64,000 nt of DNA. Source: Bifidobacterium vansinderenii (GTDB lineage Bacteria > Actinomycetota > Actinomycetes > Actinomycetales > Bifidobacteriaceae). The notes under the pieces were generated by a model that was not told where the DNA came from, ran no database searches, and saw only the letters and a list, made by a program, of their open reading frames with translations. The translations under genes were made by a program, and so were the position numbers. Below, in pieces: positions 1 to 8,504 of this stretch; the first letter of the stretch is position 1; every line of letters begins with the position of its first letter. The stretch lies in the NCBI RefSeq assembly GCF_002234915.1, contig NZ_NEWD01000007.1, positions 124,001 to 188,000 on the forward strand, written 5' to 3'.

Positions 1-17
1 CTGATGCTGGGATATGC

Positions 18-361
18 GATGAGTGACGCGCGATGAGCGGTGCGTGGTGAAATGGCGCGTGATGAGTGACGTGCGATGAGCGGTGCGTGATGAGCGGTGC
101 GTGATGAGTGGCGTGCGATGAGTGTCGCACGATGAGTGGTGTGCGATAAGCGGTGTGTGATGGGTGGTGGGTGGTGTGCGGTGAGTGACATGCGATGAGT
201 GACACGCGATGAGTGACATGCGATGGGTGACGCGCGATGAATGGCGTGCGATGAGCGTCGCGTGATGAGTGGCGTGCGATGAGCGGCGCGTGATGGGCGG
301 CGTGCGCGGAGCGGTGCGTGATGAGCGTTGCGCTTTGGACGACGCGCGTTGGATGGCGCAG
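18..361. repeat. 14-bp tandem minisatellite
   Basis: About 24 degenerate head-to-tail copies of a 14-bp unit with consensus GATGAGYGRYGYGY fill this stretch. Copies vary mainly by transitions at fixed positions, and one copy near 150-180 is disturbed by a short insertion. It continues close to the left window edge. The period is not a multiple of three and no convincing gene lies in it, so a coding role is unlikely. It ends just upstream of the metal-binding lipoprotein promoter. Confidence 0.85.
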
Positions 362-386
362 TGCGGTGCTTTCGACACGCTGATGA

Positions 387-414
387 TAATGAATCTCATT
401 AAGGCGTGTATACT
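387..414 (+). promoter_or_regulatory. Dyad operator and -10 of the metal-binding lipoprotein gene
   Basis: A perfect 6-3-6 inverted repeat, TAATGA-ATC-TCATTA, lies at 387-401. It is followed by a good -10 hexamer TATACT at 409-414, so the dyad sits in the -35/spacer region where a repressor would block RNA polymerase. A/T-rich dyads of this type are typical of Zur/Fur-family sites in metal-uptake promoters. Which metalloregulator binds is an inference. Confidence 0.5.
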
Positions 415-427
415 GGGCATCACAGTT

Positions 428-446
428 ATTGATAACGGATATCAAT
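428..446 (+). promoter_or_regulatory. Second dyad in the same leader
   Basis: ATTGATA-ACGGA-TATCAAT is a perfect 7-5-7 inverted repeat in the expected 5' untranslated region. It lies 14-32 bp after the -10 and about 50 bp before the start codon. Its half-site differs from the dyad at 387-401, so it may serve a different regulator. A small mRNA stem is an alternative reading. Confidence 0.4.
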
Positions 447-494
447 ATGGATTGATCCGATTGATTCCAACAACGGTAGATGATGAGGAATGCA

Positions 495-1427
495 ATGATG
501 ATGGAGAAGATGCGTGCAAAGTCCAATGGACTGAAGCGAGTGGTGGCCGGCGTCGCCGCGCTGGTGATGATCGGCGGGCTCGCCGCCTGTGGCAATGCCG
601 GTTCGGATTCCGGCGACGCGTCCGCGAACGCCGACGGCACGATCGAAGTGGTCGCCAGCATCAACCAGTGGGGATCGGTGGCGCGCGATCTCGGCGGCGA
701 CAAGGTGGACGTCAAGTCCATCATGACCGCCACCAACGTGGAGGCGCACGACTACGAGCCCACGTCCTCCGACATCGCCGCGTTCTCCAAGGCACAGGTG
801 GCCGTGATCAACGGCGCCGACTACGACTCCTGGGCGTCCAAGGCCGCCGACTCCACCAAGGCCACCGTGGTGGATGCCGCCGAAACCGCGGGAAAGAAGG
901 ACGGCGACAACCCGCACGTCTGGTTCTCGCACGACGTGCGTGAGAAGACCGCCGATGCCATCACCGCGGCCTATGTGAAGGCCCTGCCCGACCAGAAGGA
1001 GTACTTCGAGCAGCAGCACGAGGCCTGGGAGGAGAAGGAGCAGGCGGTCGAGGACAAGATCGACGCTGCCAAGGCTACGACCGAGGGCGTGCCGTATGCG
1101 GCCAGCGAATCCGTGGCCTGGTACCTCGCCGACGATCTGGGCATGACCGACGCCACCACCGACGGCTACAAGAACGCCAGCGCCAACGAGAGCGAGCCGT
1201 CGCCCGCCGACATCAAGGCGTTCGTGGATGCACTCGAATCCGGTTCGATCAAGACGTTCGTGCTCAACACCCAGGAGGAGGACTCCACCACCAAGCAGCT
1301 GATCGCCGCCGCCAAGAAGGGCTCCGTGCCCACGGTCGAGCTCACCGAGCAGATGCCCAAGGAATACGACGACCTCACCGACTGGATGGGGGCGCTGGTC
1401 GACGACTTCGCCGCCGCCGTCAAGTAG
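495..1427 (+). CDS. Metal ABC transporter substrate-binding lipoprotein (ZnuA/TroA family)
   Basis: Predicted surface lipoprotein that captures Zn2+ or Mn2+. A signal peptide ends in lipobox LAAC with the lipidated Cys near residue 32. Family landmarks are EAHDYEP (His near 85), NPHVW (His near 141) and a C-terminal LNTQEE strand. At the third ligand position, where relatives usually have His, this protein has Glu in the SESVAWYLADDLGM segment (near 205), so metal preference may differ. The start is set at 495 because GAGGA at 485-489 is well spaced for it; ATGs at 480, 483, 498 and 501 are in frame. No permease or ATPase gene is adjacent, so it is an orphan in this window. Confidence 0.85.
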   Translation: MMMEKMRAKSNGLKRVVAGVAALVMIGGLAACGNAGSDSGDASANADGTIEVVASINQWGSVARDLGGDKVDVKSIMTATNVEAHDYEPTSSDIAAFSKAQVAVINGADYDSWASKAADSTKATVVDAAETAGKKDGDNPHVWFSHDVREKTADAITAAYVKALPDQKEYFEQQHEAWEEKEQAVEDKIDAAKATTEGVPYAASESVAWYLADDLGMTDATTDGYKNASANESEPSPADIKAFVDALESGSIKTFVLNTQEEDSTTKQLIAAAKKGSVPTVELTEQMPKEYDDLTDWMGALVDDFAAAVK

Positions 1428-1444
1428 TGACGGACGCGCCGCAC

Positions 1445-1817
1445 CCTTTCCTTCCCCTCGAGGGGAAGGTGGCCGTCGCAGACGGACGGATGAGGTGAGC
1501 TACGGGTGACGGACGCGTGAGTCAAGAGTCATCGTCAAGGACGATGTCGTTTTGCCGGCGACTGCGTCGCGTCACCTCATCAGTCAACCTTCGGTTGACA
1601 GCTTCCCCTCAAGGGGAAGCCTGAATAGTACAAGACGCACCAACCTTCGGTTGACAGCTTCCCCTCGAGGGGAAGCCTGACTGACATAAGACGCACCCCA
1701 TCGGTCAGCCTTCGGCCGGCAGCTCTCCTCTCCCTCAAGGGGAAGCCTGACTGGTCTCACCCCTTTCCTTCCCCTTGAGGGGAAGGTGGCCGTCGCAGAC
1801 GGACGGATGAGGTGATC
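1445..1817. repeat. Cluster of REP-like palindromes
   Basis: Five copies of a dispersed palindromic family occupy this gene-free gap. Each has a core like CTTCCCCTCAAGGGGAAG (or the CGAGGGG variant) and a tail reading CCTCATCAGTC or, reversed, GACGGATGAGGTGA, sometimes with a small internal hairpin such as CAACCTTCGGTTG. The first and last copies point opposite to the middle three. Related copies lie near 3.06, 13.5, 36.7, 41.5, 52.8, 59.4 and 62.7 kb. No gene is seen between 1428 and 1865. Confidence 0.75.
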
Positions 1818-1865
1818 TCGCCGATGAGACCCCCCATCCGTCTGCCGCGTTCAGAGCCGTGTCGA

Positions 1866-3008
1866 CTACCGGCCCAGGGACTGGGCGTTCTCGATGAGCG
1901 CGTTCTTCAGGTCGCCTTCGAGCTGGCGCATCTTCACTTCGGCGGCCTCGCGGTTGGCCTTGCCCTCGCGCTGGATCTGCACGGTCTCGCGCAGCGTGGA
2001 GATCAGCTCGGAATTGACCTTCTCCAGCGTTTCGATGTCCACCACGGAACGCTGGTTCGCCCTCTCCGCCTCCACGGCGCTCTGGTGCAGTGCACGGGCG
2101 TTGGCCTGAATGAGCCGGTTGGTCACGTCGTCGGTCTTCTTCTGCAGTTCGAGGGCCTGACGCTGGTTCTCCAGACCGAGTGCGATCACCATCTGGCTCT
2201 TCCACACCGGAATCGTGGTGGAGATCGTCGTATCGATCTTGTCGCACACCATCTGATCGGCGTTCTGGATGATCTTGATCTGCGGCGCGGTCTGCAGGCA
2301 GATCACGCTCACGCGATCCAGATCGTCGAGTCGCTTGGCGAACCGTTCCAGCTTCGCCTTGAAATCGGAGAGAATCTGCGCCTGCATCGGGTCCTGCGAC
2401 GCCTTAGCCTGCTCCTCAAGCTTGGGCAGCTGGTTCGTGTTGAAGTCGTCGAGCGCCTTCTTTCCGGCGAGCACGGTGATCTTGAGATCGCGGTACTGCT
2501 CGGCGTTGCGGTCGTACATGGTGTTGAACATGCTGATATCGCTCGTCAGCTGGCTTTGCGCCCGCTCGAGCTGACTGACGATGTCGTCGATCTGAGACGA
2601 TACCTTCTCGTAACGGCGGCGCAGCTTGGCGATGCTCACGGCCACGGTGCCGAGAATCGGGATCTTCTTCACGCCGCTGAGCTCGGCCTCATCCACGGTG
2701 ACGAGCAGTCCCTGCAGCAGTTCGCCGGCCTGTCCGGCGTCCTTGGAACGGGTGTGGGACAGGATGTCGTCGGCGAAGCTCGAGGTGGCGCGCTGCACGT
2801 CCTTGCCGTATGAGGATTCGATGCCCGAACGCGTCAGGTCAAGCGATTCGGCCAGCTGAACCACCCGGGCCTGATCGGCCGGGCTTAGTTTGGCGATCTG
2901 CTGGTCGGGGGTGACGGCCACGTCCTTGTCGGCTGTGACGGGTGTCGTCAGATCAGAGCTGGAGGTCGCGTTCGAACCGGCGAGGTCGCTGAGTGAGATT
3001 TCCTTCAT
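1866..3008 (-). CDS. TelA-like protein (toxic-anion-resistance family)
   Basis: Soluble, largely helical 380-residue protein of the TelA/KlaA/YceH family. The family is associated with tellurite and other stress resistance; its biochemistry is not settled. After a Ser/Thr-rich N-terminus come the family's long helical segments, including SIAKLRRRYEKVSSQIDDIV and LFKR-free coiled regions, ending in KMRQLEGDLKNALIENAQ. AAAGG precedes the ATG. It is the last gene of a minus-strand cluster with VWA, XpaC-like and solute-binding-like genes. TelA and XpaC proteins are commonly encoded together, which supports both assignments. A 159-bp gap with palindromes separates it from the upstream gene, so its level may be uncoupled. 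Confidence 0.8.
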   Translation of the reverse strand: MKEISLSDLAGSNATSSSDLTTPVTADKDVAVTPDQQIAKLSPADQARVVQLAESLDLTRSGIESSYGKDVQRATSSFADDILSHTRSKDAGQAGELLQGLLVTVDEAELSGVKKIPILGTVAVSIAKLRRRYEKVSSQIDDIVSQLERAQSQLTSDISMFNTMYDRNAEQYRDLKITVLAGKKALDDFNTNQLPKLEEQAKASQDPMQAQILSDFKAKLERFAKRLDDLDRVSVICLQTAPQIKIIQNADQMVCDKIDTTISTTIPVWKSQMVIALGLENQRQALELQKKTDDVTNRLIQANARALHQSAVEAERANQRSVVDIETLEKVNSELISTLRETVQIQREGKANREAAEVKMRQLEGDLKNALIENAQSLGR

Positions 3009-3058
3009 GATTGGTTGAGCCTTTCTATTCTGGTTAACGTTTTAGGGGATTGGGTGCG

Positions 3059-3167
3059 TGGCTCCCCTCAGTCGCAGCCCCTCGGGGGAGGGGAGCCGGA
3101 GGATCGGGACGGAACCACAAGACCGGGTCCCCAGTCCTCTGAAGAGGGGCGCCGGAATCCGGTCTTG
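3059..3167. repeat. Palindromic repeat inside the TelA operon
   Basis: The gap between the third and fourth operon genes has a REP-like palindrome (GGCTCCCCTC at the left, GAGGGGAGCC near 3098). A second inverted pair follows (AAGACCGG near 3119 with CCGGTCTT near 3165). In minus-strand RNA both would fold between the two coding regions and could attenuate or process the transcript. Confidence 0.5.
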
Positions 3168-4268
3168 CTATCCCTGCTGCTTCTGCAGGATGGCGATGAT
3201 GGCCTGCATGGCGTCGTTGCTCGGCAGTTCGGTCACCGACGTCACCTGATCCACCGTGCCCGGCACGCCGAAGCGCTTGATGCCGTCAGTGCCGCTGAAG
3301 TTCGCGGACCGGAATCCGTGCTGCTGCCATGCCAGCTTCTGCACATCGTCGCTCTTCAGCAGATTGAGCAGCTTATGGCCCTTGTCATCGAGCGGGATCA
3401 GCATGTGCGTGCTCCACACGGTGGGAGTGGGGTAGACGATCACGATGTCGTCTTTCACCTGCTTCCACGCGTCGGGCTGGTTGACGGCCAGATCAAGCAC
3501 CTGGTTCTCGTAGCCGATCATCATGGGCTTGGAGCCCACGCCAAGGGTGAGGAACTGGTTGAAGCTGTCCTCCGAGCTGGAGTCCATCCAGCCGGACTTG
3601 CCGAAGATCGCCTGGATGGTGGCGCTGTCGCGCTGCACCGAATCGGGGGTCGCCGGCTGCCCTCCGTTGAGCACGTCTGCGACGAGCGCCGCGTACTCGT
3701 TGCCGGAGTTCGACTTCACCGGATCGGTGGAGTCGATGCGGAACTGTCCGTATCCGTCTTTCCACCCCACATCGGCCCAGCTTTTGTCGTTCGTCATCGC
3801 GTCCACGGCCTTGGCCATGTCGATGTGGTAGACGCCGTTCTCCTGACTCATCAGGCCGCTTGCCACGAGCGAGTCGGCCACCTGCTTGTGCGTGTAGATC
3901 ACGATCGGGCTGTTGAATACGATGTCGGCGCCGGACGTGTCGATCTTCTGCGCCTTACCGTATTCCACCGCCACCTTGGAGGAGGGGAACAGATAGCTCA
4001 TGCCGTTGCGGTCGGCGGTCATCATATCCAGCGATCCGGCCTTGCGATAGTCGACGTCAAGGCCGTTCTTCTTCGCCAGGTCAAGGAACTTCTGATCCTC
4101 GAACAGGCTGATCTTCTCGCCGCCGAGATACCCGCTGATCGTTTCGGTCTTGACCGGCGTGGGCGTGTTTTTCTGCTGCCATCCGCGGAACGCTATCGCG
4201 CCGCAGATGACCAGTACCACGACCAGCAGCGCGGCAAGGCCTATGATCTTCGATTTGCCGATTTTCAC
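3168..4268 (-). CDS. Membrane-anchored solute-binding-like protein
   Basis: 366 residues with one N-terminal membrane segment (IIGLAALLVVVLVICGAIAF, about 8-27) and an exported domain resembling type-2 periplasmic binding proteins. It shares motifs with the binding-protein half of the VWA lipoprotein upstream: GSLDMM versus GSLDIM, FPSS versus PASS, SNSG, MIGYE versus MVNYE, and IVYP versus AIYP. The two are therefore probably diverged duplicates. The start is GTG, with GGGAGG upstream, overlapping the preceding stop by 4 bp (GTGA), which implies translational coupling. No transporter subunits are nearby, so a sensing or assembly role is as likely as uptake. The ligand is unknown. Confidence 0.65.
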   Translation of the reverse strand: MKIGKSKIIGLAALLVVVLVICGAIAFRGWQQKNTPTPVKTETISGYLGGEKISLFEDQKFLDLAKKNGLDVDYRKAGSLDMMTADRNGMSYLFPSSKVAVEYGKAQKIDTSGADIVFNSPIVIYTHKQVADSLVASGLMSQENGVYHIDMAKAVDAMTNDKSWADVGWKDGYGQFRIDSTDPVKSNSGNEYAALVADVLNGGQPATPDSVQRDSATIQAIFGKSGWMDSSSEDSFNQFLTLGVGSKPMMIGYENQVLDLAVNQPDAWKQVKDDIVIVYPTPTVWSTHMLIPLDDKGHKLLNLLKSDDVQKLAWQQHGFRSANFSGTDGIKRFGVPGTVDQVTSVTELPSNDAMQAIIAILQKQQG

Positions 4269-4993
4269 CGATTCCCTCCCGTGCTTTGCGGCCCCATGTT
4301 CTGCGGCGTCTGCGTTTCTTGCGCGCCCGGCGTTCCTGAAGCACTCGACGTTCCCGGAGCGCCCGACGTTCCCGGAGCACTCGGCGACGCCGTGTATCCG
4401 TCCATGCTCGCCAGACGAACGATCGCGTCGGAATCGGCGGACAGGGCGAGCGTTTTGGCCTCCACCGCGCGCGACAGCTCTCCGGCCGCCGTCTGCTCAA
4501 GCACCTGCAGCGCCTCGATGGTCTCCGTGCGCGCCTTGCCGATCTGATCCGTGGCGCCCGACTGCTCCACCTCCACGTAGCCGCGCAGCAGCTTCTCGGT
4601 CTGCACGCCGTACACGTTCACGTAGTGGCGCAGCGTGTCGTACGACTGCGGGTTGGATTCCACGAACTGCACGAGCGCGCGCGTGGCCACGGCGAAGTCG
4701 TCGACCTCCTTGCCCACGAGCTGATCACGCACCTGGGAGCGCAGCTTGCCGATGGCGCTCAGATTCGCATTGGCGGCGTCGATGGCCTCCACTGCCTTCT
4801 GCCCGTTGGGGATGGCGGAGGCGAGCACCTGGCCGAGCTTGCGTTCGGGCTGGGTGAGGAAGCCCACGCCCACATAGCCGGCCACGGCCAGAATCAGGGC
4901 GACCACGGTTCCGGGGATGCCGCCGCCGCAGATCCAGAATCCCAGTAGCGCGAGCGCCAGGCCCGCGACGAAGCTGGCGATGACGCTGAGCAT
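4265..4993 (-). CDS. XpaC-like membrane protein
   Basis: 242 residues. Two hydrophobic N-terminal segments (about 2-19 and 27-47) are followed by a helical cytoplasmic domain with an alternating DQLVGKEVDDFAVATRALVQ-type pattern, as in the XpaC family (named for 5-bromo-4-chloroindolyl phosphate hydrolysis; true role unknown). The C-terminus is a Pro/Ser/Gly/Ala/Thr-rich tail of about 40 residues, probably disordered. Its ATG overlaps the stop of the VWA gene by one base (TGATG), and its stop overlaps the next start. XpaC-TelA neighbours are a known pairing, which makes this call firmer than the sequence alone would. Confidence 0.65.
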   Translation of the reverse strand: MLSVIASFVAGLALALLGFWICGGGIPGTVVALILAVAGYVGVGFLTQPERKLGQVLASAIPNGQKAVEAIDAANANLSAIGKLRSQVRDQLVGKEVDDFAVATRALVQFVESNPQSYDTLRHYVNVYGVQTEKLLRGYVEVEQSGATDQIGKARTETIEALQVLEQTAAGELSRAVEAKTLALSADSDAIVRLASMDGYTASPSAPGTSGAPGTSSASGTPGAQETQTPQNMGPQSTGGNR

Positions 4994-6735
4994 CAGTTGT
5001 ATCCCTTCACCTGACGGAACACGGTGGCCAGATCCTCGGTGCGGCCGTCGAACACCTTGGCGTTCGACAGGCTCGCCAGTTCGTTGAGCTGGCTGGGATC
5101 GGCCTCGCCGAACATGATCGGGAAGATCGGCACCTCATGGCCGTTGGCCTTGTAGTCGGCGGTGAATGCGTCCTTGTTGCCGGTCTGCGACTGGCCGTCG
5201 GTCATGAGCACGATCGCCGTGGTGTACTTGGAGAAGTCGTCGGGCATGTTGTTCTTCAATGCGGCCTCGAGTCCCGCGTAGATGTCGGTGCCGCCGTTCG
5301 GCCGGGTGTCGGATCCCGTGTTCAGGATGGCGCTCGTGTCGGTGCCGGTGGTCTTGGTGGGGTCAAATGCCTTGGAGGAGAACGGGATGAGCACGTTCAC
5401 GTCGTCGTTGCCGGGCTCGATGTGGGCCTGCTTGGCCTGATCCGGGTCGAGTGCGGCGTTGAGCCCGCGCACCACGCCGTCCTTGCCCTGACCTTCCATG
5501 GAGCCGGAGTAGTCCACCACCCATACGGTCCAGCTGGGCTTTCTGAGGATGGTCTGGTAGACGCTCAGCGACGAGGTGATCACGTCGGCCGAGGGCATGG
5601 GGATGGTCTTGAGCGCGGACGACGTGGCGTTGATGCCCCATTCGGAGCGGAACGAGTCCTTCACCTTGGCGTTGTCGGCGTAGGTGAGCACGCCGCCGAG
5701 TCCGGTGCGGCGACCGGATTCCTCGAACAGCAGCTTGGCGCTCTTGGACTGCAGCGCCTTGCTGAATTCGCCGAATGCCTTGTCGGTCTTCTGCCCGCGG
5801 TCCACGTAGCCGAGCGGCGAGTCGGACACGGCGATGCCGTCGGCGGGGTAGATCGCCACCAGCGGATCCTTGCCGTCCTTCGTCAGCTGTTTGTTGGCCT
5901 GGATGACCAGGGACTCGTAGTTGACCATCGCGTCGAACCGGTCGGGGTTGGCCACGACCATGTCCTTGAGCCAGTCGGACGAGCCGGACGAACGGTCCAC
6001 GCCCGACAGCAGCGTCTTGACCGAGTTCTGCACGTCGGACTTGTTGAGATCGTCCTGCGTGAGCGCCTGACCGGTCTTGGCGATGGCCGTCAGGAATGCC
6101 AGATAGGCGGACGCGCCCGAGTTGGACTGCGTGGCGCTGGTCATCGAGAACTTCAGCTGTCCGGACTGCACGGCGTCGATGATGTCGGTGGTGGCCACCG
6201 ACTTGGTGGTGCCGTCGTCGTTCGCCCAGCCGAGCTGCTGGGCCTTCTTCTTCGCGATGCCGAACACGATCGGCGTGGTGGACGTGCTCTGCGCGTTCTT
6301 GACGATGTGCTTGGTGTCGCCCATCGAGATCCACATGCTCGACGCCGGCCAGACGGCATCGTAGTCGCCGCCGCCGTTCTCGAGCGTGTTCATGATGTCG
6401 AGCGAACCCATGTAGTCAAGCGTGACGGCCACCTTGGAGTCGTCCACGGCCTTCTGGATGGCGCCCGCCACCTCACGGTTCTCGGAGCCCGACGCGATCT
6501 TCAGCGTGGCGGTGGGGGAGCCGGACTTCGGCTTGAACTCCTGGGTCTTGACGTCGCCCGACGTCGGTGTGGTGGAATACGAGCCGTCCGACACGTTGCC
6601 AGAACCGCCGTTCGCGTTGTCGTTTCCGCCCGCGCACCCGGCCAGCATCATGGCCGTCGCCAGCACCGTCGCCACCACCGCGACCGTACGTTTTCTCAAT
6701 GCCTGTGTTATCGATGCGGTTCGTGGTCCGAGCAT
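4993..6735 (-). CDS. Lipoprotein with solute-binding-like and von Willebrand A domains
   Basis: About 580 residues. A signal peptide ends in lipobox LAGC (Cys 34). A binding-protein-like region follows (about 75-370; motifs GSLDIM, WPASSMW, SNSG, MVNYES). The C-terminal VWA domain (about 402-580) has a complete MIDAS: DYSGS near 408, Thr/Asp of GGTD near 482, and TDG Asp near 513. The metal site implies reversible protein-protein contact outside the membrane. The start at 6735 is preferred over a longer frame to 6801 because GGGGAGA sits five bases upstream and the signal peptide then begins properly. It is first in the operon with XpaC-like, binding-like and TelA genes. Partner and ligand are unknown. 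Confidence 0.75.
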   Translation of the reverse strand: MLGPRTASITQALRKRTVAVVATVLATAMMLAGCAGGNDNANGGSGNVSDGSYSTTPTSGDVKTQEFKPKSGSPTATLKIASGSENREVAGAIQKAVDDSKVAVTLDYMGSLDIMNTLENGGGDYDAVWPASSMWISMGDTKHIVKNAQSTSTTPIVFGIAKKKAQQLGWANDDGTTKSVATTDIIDAVQSGQLKFSMTSATQSNSGASAYLAFLTAIAKTGQALTQDDLNKSDVQNSVKTLLSGVDRSSGSSDWLKDMVVANPDRFDAMVNYESLVIQANKQLTKDGKDPLVAIYPADGIAVSDSPLGYVDRGQKTDKAFGEFSKALQSKSAKLLFEESGRRTGLGGVLTYADNAKVKDSFRSEWGINATSSALKTIPMPSADVITSSLSVYQTILRKPSWTVWVVDYSGSMEGQGKDGVVRGLNAALDPDQAKQAHIEPGNDDVNVLIPFSSKAFDPTKTTGTDTSAILNTGSDTRPNGGTDIYAGLEAALKNNMPDDFSKYTTAIVLMTDGQSQTGNKDAFTADYKANGHEVPIFPIMFGEADPSQLNELASLSNAKVFDGRTEDLATVFRQVKGYN

Positions 6736-6961
6736 CCTGTCTCCCCTGTCGAGGCCTTCCCAACGTCTGTTTGGCGGAAAGGCACATATCCTTATGATCA
6801 TTGTCGATCGGGAACATTGCCATAGGAGGGTATGAAGTTAAACGCATGGTGAACTCTGCATGTATTCCGCATATCGTGCGGGTAGTTTGCGTATTTTCCA
6901 TGTTCCGAACGGGAAACCTCCCGATTCCGACGGGCGAGTACAGTACCGTCCCGTGGTTCGC

Positions 6962-8311
6962 ATGCATACGATCAAACGAGCGAGTGCCGACGCCAAATAC
7001 CGACAGATGACCTCCAGCCCGATCAGGCCGCTAATCCTTAGACTGTGCCTGCCCGCGGTGATCTCCAACCTGGTCACCACCGCATACAATCTGACCGACA
7101 CGTTCTTCATCGGCCAGCTCGGCACATCCCAGTCCGGCGCCATCGGCATCGCGTTTTCGATCATGACCGTATTGCAGGCGATCGGATTCTTCTTCGGCAA
7201 CGGTGCGGGCAATTCCATGAGTCGCGAACTGGGCAAGCGCAACGACGATCGTGCGGCCCGACTGCTGGCCGTTGGCTTCACCGGATCCGTGCTGTGTGGC
7301 CTGACCGTGGCGGTCGTCGGACTCGTCACGCTGCATCCGCTGGTCATGATGCTCGGCTCGACCGCCACGATCGCACCGTACGCCGTGCAGTATCTGACGC
7401 CGATCCTCATGGCGGCGCCCTGCGTGTGCGGATCGTTCTCGCTCAACGGTCTGCTGCGCTATCAGGGGCAGTCGGCGTTCGGCATGATCGGACTGGTGAC
7501 CGGCGCGCTGCTCAACTTCCTGCTCGCACCGCTGTTCATCTTCGTGCTGCATATGGGTATCTTCGGTGCTGGATTGGCGACCGGCATCTGCCAGACGGTG
7601 AGCTTCATCATTCTGACGACGATGAGCCGCCGGTTCGGCGTGATCCGCCTGTCGCTGCGCAACTGCCGGCCGGACGTGCTGCTGCTGCGCGAGATCGCGG
7701 GAGGCGGCCTGCCGTCGCTGATCCGTCAGAGCGCCGGATCGATCGCCACCACCTGCGTGAACATCGCCGCCAACCCGTTCGGCGACGCGGCCATCGCGGG
7801 CATGGCCATCGTGATGCGCATCATGCTCGGCGCCAATTCGATCATCATCGGCCTGGGACAGGGGTTCCAGCCCGTCTGCGGATACAACTACGGTGCCGGC
7901 AAGTACGACCGTGTGCGGCAGGCCTACTGGTTTTGCGTGAAGCTCGCCACCGGTGTACTTGTGGTGCTTGCCCTGCTGATCTGGTCGTTCGCCCCTCAGC
8001 TGGTCGAGATCTTCCGCTCGGACCCGGCCGTGGTGGCGGTGGGTGTGGCCGCGCTGCACTTCCAATGCATCACGGTGGTGACCAACGGCGTGAACATGAT
8101 GGGCAACATGATGAGCCAGACGCTCGGCAAGACCGGCATCGCCTCGTTCCTCGCCGTATGCCGAACCGGACTGTTTCTGGCGCCGGCCGTGCTGATCCTG
8201 CCGCACTTCCTTGGCGTGCTGGGCGTGGAGATGGCACAGTCCGTGTCCGACGTCCTCACCTTTCTGGTCACCATTCCCATCCAGCGTCGCATCCTCAGAT
8301 CCCTGTACTGA
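6962..8311 (+). CDS. MATE family multidrug/metabolite exporter
   Basis: Polytopic inner-membrane antiporter with about 12 helices that expels organic cations or metabolites using H+ or Na+. The N-terminal YRQMTSSPIRPLI and TAYNLTDTFFIGQLG segments are characteristic of the family. Internal duplication shows in the second-half LGANSIIIGLGQGFQPVCGY helix. Start codons at 6962 and 7007 are both possible; 6962 keeps the YRQMT pre-helix present in relatives. No strong ribosome site is seen for either. It is divergent from the VWA operon across about 225 bp. The substrate cannot be read from sequence. Confidence 0.85.
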   Translation: MHTIKRASADAKYRQMTSSPIRPLILRLCLPAVISNLVTTAYNLTDTFFIGQLGTSQSGAIGIAFSIMTVLQAIGFFFGNGAGNSMSRELGKRNDDRAARLLAVGFTGSVLCGLTVAVVGLVTLHPLVMMLGSTATIAPYAVQYLTPILMAAPCVCGSFSLNGLLRYQGQSAFGMIGLVTGALLNFLLAPLFIFVLHMGIFGAGLATGICQTVSFIILTTMSRRFGVIRLSLRNCRPDVLLLREIAGGGLPSLIRQSAGSIATTCVNIAANPFGDAAIAGMAIVMRIMLGANSIIIGLGQGFQPVCGYNYGAGKYDRVRQAYWFCVKLATGVLVVLALLIWSFAPQLVEIFRSDPAVVAVGVAALHFQCITVVTNGVNMMGNMMSQTLGKTGIASFLAVCRTGLFLAPAVLILPHFLGVLGVEMAQSVSDVLTFLVTIPIQRRILRSLY

Positions 8312-8504
8312 TGAATTACGTGCTTCCTCCGCGGGAGGGAGCTGTCGCGCGAACGTGCAAATGTGGTAGGAGAGGATAGCCCACCCGCCATACCCGATCC
8401 GCATACCTTCGCATGGCGTAAACGTATTGGCCATTTCCTCCGACCCGTGATTGAGTGATCTCGATGAACACGAATGGAAGACCGACTCGGAAAGGATCGA
8501 TGAT

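Noticed and set aside
18-361. Repeat-rich coding region
   Set aside because: Period 14 shifts frame each unit; no ribosome site or stable frame accompanies it.
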